Origin: Lunatimonas lonarensis
GTDB taxonomy: Bacteria > Bacteroidota > Bacteroidia > Cytophagales > Cyclobacteriaceae
Length of the DNA stretch: 64,000 nt
Assembly (NCBI RefSeq): GCF_000390185.1
Contig: NZ_AQHR01000061.1
Location: 1 to 64,000 of the forward strand
Reading direction: 5' to 3'
The notes beneath the pieces were generated by a model, which saw only the letters and a list, made by a program, of their open reading frames with translations, ran no database searches and was not told the origin of the DNA. The position numbers and the translations under genes were made by a program. Positions 55,396-63,063 of this stretch are shown piece by piece (within the stretch, counting starts at the first letter, position 1; each line of letters opens with the position of its first letter).

Positions 55396-56094
55396 ATGAA
55401 GCTCACCCTGAACCTTTCTTTCGCTCTTTTTCTCTTTTGGGCCCTTTCGCCTATCAAGGCGCAGACCATCTCGCTGTTCAATGGAAAAAACCTGGAGGGC
55501 TGGCACATCGACGTGCCCGAATTGGACGACAATCCGGATGGAATCATTCCTTTCATCGTAAGGGACAAGAAACTGGTCTCTTTAGGCAACCCTCAAGGGC
55601 ATCTCATCACCGATGAATCCTACAAAAATTACAGAATTGAGGCCGTTTATAGATTTCCCGGCAAACCCGGAAACTGTGGTATCCTAGTTCATGCCTCTAC
55701 GCCAAGGTCGCTGTACAAAATGTTCCCAAAATCCATCGAGGTTCAGATGATGCATGAAAACGCGGGTGATTTTTGGTGCATTGTGGAAGATATAGAAGTT
55801 CCCGACATGGAAGAAAGACGCGGCCCTAAGGAAAAATGGGGAGTCGTGGAAGGCAAGAACCGCCGAATCCTCAACCTAACCGACGGATCCGAAAAGCCGT
55901 TGGGCAAATGGAACAAGATGGTCATCGAGTGCTATGAAGACCAAGTAAAGGTTTGGTTAAATGGCGATTTGGTCAACCATGGATTCAATGCCACCGCCAC
56001 TCAAGGCCAAATAGCCGTACAGGCAGAAGGAGCCGAGGTAGAATTCAAAAAGCTAACCCTCAAACCGATCGATGGAATCAGCGACAAACGGTGA
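55396..56094 (+). CDS. DUF1080 (3-keto-disaccharide hydrolase) secreted protein
   Basis: A 232-residue exported protein: signal peptide MKLTLNLSFALFLFWALSPI ending at KAQT, then SLFNGKNLEGWHIDVPELDD and a concanavalin-like fold ending HGFNATATQGQIAVQAEGAE. The DUF1080 family includes 3-keto-glycoside hydrolases. The start at 55396 gives the signal peptide directly. Convergent with the fnr-like gene (17-base gap). Confidence 0.9.
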   Translation: MKLTLNLSFALFLFWALSPIKAQTISLFNGKNLEGWHIDVPELDDNPDGIIPFIVRDKKLVSLGNPQGHLITDESYKNYRIEAVYRFPGKPGNCGILVHASTPRSLYKMFPKSIEVQMMHENAGDFWCIVEDIEVPDMEERRGPKEKWGVVEGKNRRILNLTDGSEKPLGKWNKMVIECYEDQVKVWLNGDLVNHGFNATATQGQIAVQAEGAEVEFKKLTLKPIDGISDKR

Positions 56095-56111
56095 TGCCGT
56101 TTGATAGACAG

Positions 56112-56825
56112 TTATCCATAAAAATCCGAGAGCCTAGCCAGACCCTTCTTGTCCAAAATGATAATCTTCTTGCCCTGAAATTCGATCAGTTCGTCCTTTT
56201 TAAACTCAGATAGCAAGCGGATAACTGTCTCGGTAGCAGTCCCCACTATTCCGGCTATTTCTTCGCGGGTGAGCACGATGTTTATACGCTGGCTTTCGGC
56301 ACCGTCTACCCCATAGGAATCCCCCAGTTTAAGCAGGGTCATCGCCAGCCGTTCCCGAATCGTCTTTTGGGTAGCATCGGTCAGTTTCCCCTCCATGACA
56401 CCCAGATCCCTGCAAAGCGCCTGGGTTATCCTTCGATGAAACTCTACGTCCTCGGCCATAACCCTCAAGAAGGTCTCCTTGGGCACAAAGCAAATTTGGG
56501 CATCTTCTACGATTGTTGCGGTGGTAGTGTACATATCCTCTCCGATCAGCGAGGTATATCCCACAAAATCCCCCTTTTTTGCCAAGCGAATGATCTGTTC
56601 CTTCCCGTTCGAAGCCGTTTTAAAAATCTTAACTACTCCACCGTTCACACAAAACACTCCCAGAGGCTTGGTGCCTTCGTAATATAAAATCTGACCTTTC
56701 TTGTGGGAAATGAAATTTTTTGCATCGGACAAACTGCACAAATGCTCGTCGGACAATCCCGCAAACATGGAAAACTTCCTGCTTAGGCAAAGTTCGCAAG
56801 GTACATTTTTGGTCTTTACTGTCAT
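56112..56825 (-). CDS. Crp/Fnr-family regulator, FNR-like
   Basis: A 237-residue regulator: cyclic-nucleotide-like beta roll (about 20-150), dimer helix, then helix-turn-helix EEIAGIVGTATETVIRLLSE. Cysteines at 10, 13 and 30 plus Cys112 in the segment AQICFVPKETF, which aligns with the E. coli FNR Cys122 region, fit a 4Fe-4S oxygen sensor, though the spacing C-x2-C-x16-C differs from E. coli (C-x2-C-x5-C). The recognition helix has Glu199, Ile202, Arg203 where E. coli FNR has Glu209, Ser212, Arg213. Neighbour of the cbb3 cluster; an FNR-like box lies at its own promoter. Confidence 0.9.
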   Translation of the reverse strand: MTVKTKNVPCELCLSRKFSMFAGLSDEHLCSLSDAKNFISHKKGQILYYEGTKPLGVFCVNGGVVKIFKTASNGKEQIIRLAKKGDFVGYTSLIGEDMYTTTATIVEDAQICFVPKETFLRVMAEDVEFHRRITQALCRDLGVMEGKLTDATQKTIRERLAMTLLKLGDSYGVDGAESQRINIVLTREEIAGIVGTATETVIRLLSEFKKDELIEFQGKKIIILDKKGLARLSDFYG

Positions 56826-56868
56826 TTAACTGGCCGTATCGTTTAATCGGATAAATATACCTAAATCC

Positions 56869-56882
56869 ATGATCAAAGTCAT
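56869..56882. promoter_or_regulatory. FNR-like operator at the fnr-like promoter
   Basis: ATGAT-CAAA-GTCAT, 44 bases upstream of the start codon. A -7-like TATATTTA lies at 56859-56852, so the box falls at about -30 over the core promoter, a place for autorepression. Confidence 0.65.
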
Positions 56883-56919
56883 GATTTTTTCGGTCAATTT
56901 TAGCCTTTTGACTACATTT

Positions 56920-57387
56920 TCACCCAAAGTCAGGAAACGAACTTTTCGGAACATAGGTTTGGCTGTCGGGGGAAAAAGCCAAAACGACATGCTTTATGCC
57001 ATTTGAGATGGCCAGGTTAGGCGACTGAATCCGCTGATTATAAGTACACACCTGTTCAAGCGTTCTTTGGGATAAAACGACATCGGGAGCCTTGCATTCT
57101 ACCAACAAAAAAGGACTCCCCGTACGGTCTACTACCAGAATATCCAGCCTTTTGGCCAACTGATTGTATGCCAAGCCTCTCTCTAATACAAAGAGACTTC
57201 TGGGATAGTTTTTGGTGCTGACGAAATAATGGATCAAATGTTGCCTAACCCATTCTTCAGGAGTGAGCAGCAAGTCTTTTTTACGAATCGGATCAAAGAC
57301 GTACCACTTGCCACTATTGGTGGAGATAGCAAGATCGGCTTCCGGTAGGTTTAAACGAGGGAAGCCATGTGTGGGTCCAACATTCAT
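56920..57387 (-). CDS. Small HsdR-N-like PD-(D/E)xK nuclease-domain protein
   Basis: A 155-residue protein resembling the type I restriction enzyme R N-terminal domain: RLDILVVDRTGSPFLLVECK (D...ExK), then QRTLEQVCTYNQRIQSPNLA. The start is taken at ATG 57387; a TTG start at 57426 would give a 4-base overlap with the HhH gene. No helicase or methylase gene is adjacent, so this is a stand-alone protein, widespread in Bacteroidetes. Role unknown. Confidence 0.78.
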   Translation of the reverse strand: MNVGPTHGFPRLNLPEADLAISTNSGKWYVFDPIRKKDLLLTPEEWVRQHLIHYFVSTKNYPRSLFVLERGLAYNQLAKRLDILVVDRTGSPFLLVECKAPDVVLSQRTLEQVCTYNQRIQSPNLAISNGIKHVVLAFSPDSQTYVPKSSFPDFG

Positions 57388-57422
57388 AGGGCAAATATCA
57401 ACCGTATGTCCCACAAAAAAAA

Positions 57423-58145
57423 TCAAAACGTCAAATAGGGTTCTATTCGCTCTATCCAGGCCTCTGTTAGGATCTTAATGTTCAACAAATCTTCCCGCCG
57501 GGCAATTGGTCCGTGTTGATTTCTGTAGGCAAAAATGACCCTCGCCTCATTAACCCCAATGTAGGGATGCTGCGCCAGATCCTTTGAGCTTAGTTGGTTT
57601 ATGGGAAGCCTTTTATAGATGTCGGGACTGAACGGAAACAGTTCGTATATCCTTGCCGCCAATTCCTCGGTGACTCCATACACCTCCAGCAATTGGCCTG
57701 CGTCGTAAAATCCTCCGAGCCGATCTCGGTATTTGACAATACGCGAAGAAATCACAGGCCCTACCCCTACCACGGCCTGAAGCAAAATAGAGTCTGCTTC
57801 ATGAAACGGCACCCTATTGAGATCCGGCTTGTCAGGTCTTTTCCATCCCCTATGGTGCCGCTCAGCAGTATCCTGTAAGACTGGGATCGGATTCACCGAA
57901 ACCGTTCCAGTGGTAGGCAAAGACGCCACGGTGTCGGGAATGGGAAGGATCCGATTCGCAATAGCCTGCGCCTCCACGCGATATTGCTCATATCGCCCCA
58001 CCCCCGCATTGAAAAAAAACTGTCCCAAAAGGCTGGGAATGAAGAATAACACAACAAGCCCTGGAAAGACAAGCAAAAAACCCCTTGATTCCCGTCGGGA
58101 GAATCCAAAATACAACCTAAAAAACCGGACAACACGCTTATGCAT
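57423..58145 (-). CDS. Helix-hairpin-helix protein, ComEA-like
   Basis: A 240-residue protein with an N-terminal membrane segment (GFLLVFPGLVVLFFIPSLLG) and tandem helix-hairpin-helix motifs: DLNRVPFHEADSILLQAVVG with VGPVISSRIVKYRDRLGGF, then INQLSSKDLAQHPYIGVNEA. It could bind DNA in the periplasm, as ComEA does in transformation, or act as a structural HhH protein. The HsdR-N-like gene follows on the same strand. Confidence 0.85.
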   Translation of the reverse strand: MHKRVVRFFRLYFGFSRRESRGFLLVFPGLVVLFFIPSLLGQFFFNAGVGRYEQYRVEAQAIANRILPIPDTVASLPTTGTVSVNPIPVLQDTAERHHRGWKRPDKPDLNRVPFHEADSILLQAVVGVGPVISSRIVKYRDRLGGFYDAGQLLEVYGVTEELAARIYELFPFSPDIYKRLPINQLSSKDLAQHPYIGVNEARVIFAYRNQHGPIARREDLLNIKILTEAWIERIEPYLTF

Positions 58146-58463
58146 ATACCTATAATTGATATTTAGCGGTCATAACTTGTCCCGAGTATTCGGGATGCCA
58201 ACCGGACATATCCGGTCGGACTGGGATTTCCAAAACAATTATCCCGGTGTGCTTCTGCTACGTCGTAACTCTCCGTCAGAGACGGCCCCGAACTTTATGC
58301 CTATAGCGCGCGACCATTAAATATAATCGTTTGGGAATTTTTTTGCAAATTTTAGGCTTGTTATCCTTACAGTCGCAGGCAAGCAAATCCAGTAAAATTA
58401 TTTAGAAAACTTCTAAATTAGATTGCTTCCATGCCAATAGTTTAAAACCTCCTGTTTCTGTAA
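58146..58463. other. Intergenic region with three hairpins upstream of hemA
   Basis: The 348-base gap between the HhH gene and hemA holds no gene I can support. Three short perfect hairpins lie close together: TCCCGA-GTAT-TCGGGA (58180-58195), ACCGGA-CATA-TCCGGT (58201-58216) and CCGTC-AGA-GACGG (58273-58285). They are upstream of the probable hemA promoter, so not part of its leader. They could mark a small RNA or a mobile-element scar. Confidence 0.35.
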
Positions 58464-58471
58464 TAAATTTG
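58464..58471 (+). promoter_or_regulatory. -7 box of hemA
   Basis: TAAATTTG, a perfect TAnnTTTG, 22 bases before the start codon; TTTA at 58441-58444 may serve as a weak -33 element at 19-base spacing. Confidence 0.5.
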
Positions 58472-58493
58472 CAGGTAATATTTACCCCAAAGC

Positions 58494-59768
58494 ATGCAAA
58501 ATAAGTTTCGAGCGTTAAGTTTATCCTATAAAAGTGCCCCGGTAGAAACAAGGGAGCTTTTATCTGTTGATGAAAGTTCCTCTCGTGAACTGCTTTTAAA
58601 GTTGAAAGAGTTTTTCAGTGTTACAGATACACTGATCCTCTCGACCTGCAATAGAACTGAGATTTATTATTCCCATGAATTGGATTTATCCACAGAGATA
58701 ATCAAATTGATGGGTGTGGAACGAGGTTTGGCCAACCCTGTTTCCTATCTCCAGTATTTCGAAATTTTTAATGACGATACCGAAGCGATCAATCACTTGT
58801 TCCGGGTGGCCATGGGCTTGGAGGCACAGGTGATTGGCGACATGCAAATATCAAATCAAGTGAAACGGGCCTACCAAGCATCCGCTGACTTGGATATGGC
58901 CGGTCCCTTTTTGCACCGCTTGATGCACACCATTTTTTTTACCAATAAACGGGTAGTCCAGGAAACAGCATTTAGAGATGGGGCGGCTTCGGTTTCTTAT
59001 GCTGCGGTCGAACTTATTGAAGAACTCACTTCCAATACATTGAATCCACGAATCTTGCTGATCGGACTCGGAGAGATCGGGGAGGACGTGGCCAAAAACA
59101 TGGTGCACCTGCCATCGGCAGAGGTGACCGTATCCAATCGCACTTTTTCAAAGGCCAAGGAGCTTGGCGAACAATATGGGTTTCGGGTGATCCCCTTTGA
59201 AGATGTATATCAGGCAATAGGGGAGGCAGATGTGGTCGTTTCTTCTATCATGAAGTCGGAACCCTTTATTACCAAGGGCTTTGTGAAGGGATTGGATATA
59301 AAAAGCTATAAGCTGTTCGTGGATCTTTCTGTTCCTAGGAGCATTGACACATCTATCGAAGATGTACCCGGTGCGCTCCTTTACAACGTCGATAATATAA
59401 AAAGTAAGGCGAGCGAGACATTGGAGAAAAGGATTGCCTCCATTCCCAAAGTGGAGGAAATCATCTCGGAGAGTATAGGGGAGTTCTTCAACTGGAAAAA
59501 AGAAATGATGGTATCACCCACCATCAATAAGCTGAAAAATGCCCTGGAACAAATCCGTAAAGAAGAACTGGAAAGGCATGTGAAAAATGCAAGCCCAAAA
59601 GAGCTGGCCATCATCGACAAAGTCACTAAAAGTATGATGCAGAAGATTATCAAGGTGCCGGTGGTACAACTTCGGGCAGCGTGTAAGCGAGACCAAGCCG
59701 CCGAGATGATCGACCTTATTACCGATCTTTTTGATTTGGAAAAGACGGGAGAGCGGGAAAACCTTTAG
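58494..59768 (+). CDS. hemA: Glutamyl-tRNA reductase
   Basis: First enzyme of C5 tetrapyrrole synthesis, reducing glutamyl-tRNA to glutamate-1-semialdehyde. The 424-residue protein has the catalytic Cys in LSTCNRTEIYY (about residue 48), the core motif GLEAQVIGDMQISNQVKRAY, the NADPH domain RILLIGLGEIGEDVAKNMV, and a C-terminal dimer domain. Complete and typical, except that the conserved GE of GEPQI is GD. A second reductase gene lies 1.9 kb away on the other strand. Confidence 0.95.
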   Translation: MQNKFRALSLSYKSAPVETRELLSVDESSSRELLLKLKEFFSVTDTLILSTCNRTEIYYSHELDLSTEIIKLMGVERGLANPVSYLQYFEIFNDDTEAINHLFRVAMGLEAQVIGDMQISNQVKRAYQASADLDMAGPFLHRLMHTIFFTNKRVVQETAFRDGAASVSYAAVELIEELTSNTLNPRILLIGLGEIGEDVAKNMVHLPSAEVTVSNRTFSKAKELGEQYGFRVIPFEDVYQAIGEADVVVSSIMKSEPFITKGFVKGLDIKSYKLFVDLSVPRSIDTSIEDVPGALLYNVDNIKSKASETLEKRIASIPKVEEIISESIGEFFNWKKEMMVSPTINKLKNALEQIRKEELERHVKNASPKELAIIDKVTKSMMQKIIKVPVVQLRAACKRDQAAEMIDLITDLFDLEKTGERENL

Positions 59769-59889
59769 CCGCCCCCAGTTATTTCCCGATACTACCACTT
59801 TTGTATTATTTTGGGTTCAAAGGCTTGATTTGCTTGAAAAAACCAGCCAATTACCTATTTTTACTTCCCGTCATAACGTTCGATTACCA

Positions 59890-61464
59890 ATGAATAAGCC
59901 CTCGTGCATCCCCTCATTCCTAGTTATAGTTACCTTTGTCTTTTTAGCTTCCTCAGCCGTGGGACAGACCTGGGAAGTGTTCGATAACGACTATAAACTT
60001 TTGCGTAAAATAGAAAATGGGAACCTGAGCTATTTGGGAAACTCATTGCGGGTCAATACGCTGAATAGCCATATAAGCCTTCTCAGTCAGGATTACGAGT
60101 CCTTTATTACCATCGAAAATACGAAGCTAGTCCGGTTTATGGAACCTTGGATAATCATTTCGAAGGGAGATAAACAGGGAGCACTTCATGAATACGGTGA
60201 CTTGGTTTTCCCCCCGGAATACGACCAAATTGAATCCTTTTTTAATATATTGATGGGTAAAAAGGGATCCATGTACTCTGTGTATGATCGAGGGACCAAA
60301 CAAACACGGACGTATGGCCCTTACGAAACGGCTCGTCTCGCCAGTAACGGACAGCTGATTGCCAAAACACCTCAGGGATACCTATTGCCATTTTCGCAAG
60401 ATCCTGATCGCCTTTATATGGATCTTACCGATGTATCCGGCAACGTGATCATTGCAAAGGAACCCACCGGATATGGTCTAATAAACCGCGATGGCGATTA
60501 CATATTGGATCCTATCATCGATACCATGGAATACCTAGGGGACAATCATTTCTTTGCCCACGATGGAAACCAGTATATGCTTATAAAGGCGCAAACAAAT
60601 ACGGCCGATATCAAATACACCAGCTACCATCGGATCGCCATGGAAAACGGGGTTCTGCTCGAATACATACACGGCAGACTCCGGCGCATCATGAAAGGGG
60701 ATGGCATATTGCTCGACGTAGTGGGCATGACAGAGGTAAAGCCCGTAGAGGGCAACCATTACAACGTTTTTTTTCGGGACCAGAAGATCGGGTTATTGAA
60801 CCCAAACGGAAAATGGGACGTACAGCCATCCTTGAACATTCGGGAACTTTTGCCTGGAAATCAGGGACTGTTTGGTGCGCTTATCAACGGAAAATATGGT
60901 TTTGTCAACTCGAGCGGACAGGTCGTAATTCCTGCGCAGTTTGATGAGGTCAAACGCTTCTCAGATGGATTGGCTGCGGTAAGAACCGGATTTACCTGGG
61001 GTTTTGTTAACCTTAACGGGGATCTGGTGGTTACCTCCCGCTATGATCGGGTTGGGGATTTCTTTAGGGGTATGGCCATCGTATTGATGTCGGGCAAGTT
61101 CAACCTGATCGATCGGGAGGGAAAGGAGCTCTTACCTGAGTTTTACGACCGTATCAGTTTGACAACCGATGCCTATTATCTCACTGAAAGAAACGGCAGC
61201 TATGGGATGATCAATCCGATCGGCGTAGAGATTGCTCCTCCCATTTTTGAAGAAATCCGCCGAGAGGAGTTTGATAGAATCCTTGTACGCTATCAAGGCC
61301 GATACGGAATTATGCGCGAAAACGGAGATTTTTCACTGCCCCTTTACTACACTAGCATTCTTTTTGACGAAAGCAATAAGAAAATCCTAGCCCGTCATCA
61401 GGAGTCCCTGATGCAGGAAACGCCCGATATCGGAAAGAAAAGACCGCAAAGGCGACCCAGATAA
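59890..61464 (+). CDS. WG-repeat secreted protein
   Basis: A 524-residue protein. Start at 59890 gives a signal peptide (FLVIVTFVFLASSAVGQT); the open frame from 59731 overlaps hemA and lacks it. Multiple WG-like repeats of about 25-35 residues are visible, for example KYGFVNSSGQVVIPAQFDEV, TWGFVNLNGDLVVTSRYDRV, KFNLIDREGKELLPEFYDRI and SYGMINPIGVEIAPPIFEEI. Such proteins are predicted periplasmic or surface scaffolds; function not known. Confidence 0.85.
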   Translation: MNKPSCIPSFLVIVTFVFLASSAVGQTWEVFDNDYKLLRKIENGNLSYLGNSLRVNTLNSHISLLSQDYESFITIENTKLVRFMEPWIIISKGDKQGALHEYGDLVFPPEYDQIESFFNILMGKKGSMYSVYDRGTKQTRTYGPYETARLASNGQLIAKTPQGYLLPFSQDPDRLYMDLTDVSGNVIIAKEPTGYGLINRDGDYILDPIIDTMEYLGDNHFFAHDGNQYMLIKAQTNTADIKYTSYHRIAMENGVLLEYIHGRLRRIMKGDGILLDVVGMTEVKPVEGNHYNVFFRDQKIGLLNPNGKWDVQPSLNIRELLPGNQGLFGALINGKYGFVNSSGQVVIPAQFDEVKRFSDGLAAVRTGFTWGFVNLNGDLVVTSRYDRVGDFFRGMAIVLMSGKFNLIDREGKELLPEFYDRISLTTDAYYLTERNGSYGMINPIGVEIAPPIFEEIRREEFDRILVRYQGRYGIMRENGDFSLPLYYTSILFDESNKKILARHQESLMQETPDIGKKRPQRRPR

Positions 61465-61567
61465 GGCCTACGATGGAAACCTGAATAGACAAACCCAAAA
61501 ACCGGCCCTGAGACGCCCCCAAACCAGAAATTACTGCCCCATGAAATGGGATACTCGAAGGCGAACC

Positions 61568-61602
61568 AAAAAAATCCCCGAGGATTGGTTCCCCCGGGGA
61601 TC
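61568..61602 (-). terminator. Terminator downstream of the second hemA-like gene
   Basis: On the minus strand ATCCCCG...CGGGGAT (7 bp, loop with further GG/CC pairing) is followed by seven T. It lies 114 bases past the stop codon of the second hemA-like gene; the 250-base gap holds no gene. Confidence 0.7.
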
Positions 61603-61715
61603 AACACCACACTACCCATCTAACAAAAAATCACCCTGTCTTTAATAAAATCTCTCAATTGCCAATCAAGCTGCAATAATTACGAGGCATATCCAGTGAG
61701 TGGATGTAGCTTACG

Positions 61716-62954
61716 TCACCTTTTAGCCTTTTCAGATCTAATTATTTCGTGCACACTGTTGAGGTAGAACTCCTTTTCCGCTGTGTCCTCAGCCTTTTTT
61801 ACCAATACCACAAACTGCTTGAGAATAGTATGCACCTCTTTTTCCAACTCCCCCCGCATGGGCATCTTTCCGTTATTTTGACTGCCTCCCTTCGTCTGAA
61901 ACAAATACTCTTTAAGGAGCTTCAGAATTCCCAAATACCTGTAATCCTCCCGCCAGGCCAGATAGTCCCGTAGATATTCCACAAGTATTCGCTTGACATC
62001 GCCAACGCTGGAAACCTTACATTTTTTGGCCTCTTCTGTAGCCTCCCGGATATGATCCATGCTGAGGCAGATCACTCCGTGGTGTTCGTTAATGTGCGGA
62101 TCAATTGTACGGGGCATAGAGAGATCCACGATCATCGTAAAATCGGTTCTTTGTCGCGTCATAACCATCTGCCTGGTGATCAACGGCTCGGATGAATGAA
62201 TCGCAGAAAACACAATGTCATGGAAAAATAACCGATCTCCAAGCTCAGCCAATTCCCGAACTTCGCCTTGGACACATTTGCTTTGGAAAAACCCGATGGC
62301 CTTGGACACGCTTCGATTGTAGACCGTAAGTTTACGTACACCTCTTGACAAAAGGTGACGCACAAGCTGCTCACCCATCTGTCCAAAACCAACCACTGCC
62401 ACATTTGGCGAAGAAAAGATCGACAGGTAATCGGACACCATTTCCACAGCCGCATGGGGCACGGAACTCACGTGTCGTTTAAATCCCGTTTCGTTGGCAA
62501 TTCGCTTATTGGCAGAAAACAAAAACTGAATTAACCGATGTAAGTAAGGCCCCACAGTTTCCTCCCTACAGGCAAAAGCATAGGCTCTCTTAAGCTGATT
62601 GATCAGATGGGCATCGCCGAGAATTTGCGACCTAAGCCCTACTGCCACCTCTCCAAAATACTGAAGGCTGTTTTCCTGTTCACGAATCACCCTAAAGACC
62701 TTATGAACCTCACCAAAAGCAACATGCTTGACTTCGGCCAAGAGCTGAATTACAGCCGCTATCTGCTTTGGAGACATCCAAGCGACAACTTCTGTGCGGT
62801 TGCAGGTGGATAATATCATCCACTCCTGCATTATACCCCTGCTTTTGGCCGCCATATCAAAGGTTCGAATATTCGCATCGTCAAAAGAAAACTTTTCCCT
62901 TATACAGACCTGCGCTTCTTGGAAGGTTAAACTAAAAACAATAAGTTGATTCAT
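61716..62954 (-). CDS. Second glutamyl-tRNA reductase-like protein
   Basis: A 412-residue paralogue of the hemA product. It keeps the catalytic Cys in LSTCNRTEVVA, GLRSQILGDAHLINQLKRAY, the Rossmann loop NVAVVGFGQMGEQLVRHLLS and the C-terminal dimer domain. It is clearly diverged, for example in the NADPH domain (YNRSVSKAIGFFQ) and the C-terminal region. It could be a second working enzyme or an altered paralogue with a regulatory role. Upstream on the same strand lies the globin-like tandem gene (109-base gap). Confidence 0.85.
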   Translation of the reverse strand: MNQLIVFSLTFQEAQVCIREKFSFDDANIRTFDMAAKSRGIMQEWMILSTCNRTEVVAWMSPKQIAAVIQLLAEVKHVAFGEVHKVFRVIREQENSLQYFGEVAVGLRSQILGDAHLINQLKRAYAFACREETVGPYLHRLIQFLFSANKRIANETGFKRHVSSVPHAAVEMVSDYLSIFSSPNVAVVGFGQMGEQLVRHLLSRGVRKLTVYNRSVSKAIGFFQSKCVQGEVRELAELGDRLFFHDIVFSAIHSSEPLITRQMVMTRQRTDFTMIVDLSMPRTIDPHINEHHGVICLSMDHIREATEEAKKCKVSSVGDVKRILVEYLRDYLAWREDYRYLGILKLLKEYLFQTKGGSQNNGKMPMRGELEKEVHTILKQFVVLVKKAEDTAEKEFYLNSVHEIIRSEKAKR

Positions 62955-63063
62955 GACTCTTTGGGATTATAGCATGTGGAACACTTTAGCCGAATCGGGC
63001 TACCTAGGCTACTCAGAACCCCAAACAAACAAAGGGACTGAGGAAGGTTTCGCATGTACACCA

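Noticed and set aside
62966-62971. TATAAT-like sequence upstream of the second hemA-like gene (minus strand)
   Set aside because: It resembles the E. coli -10 box and not the Bacteroidetes TAnnTTTG, and has no upstream element at proper distance.
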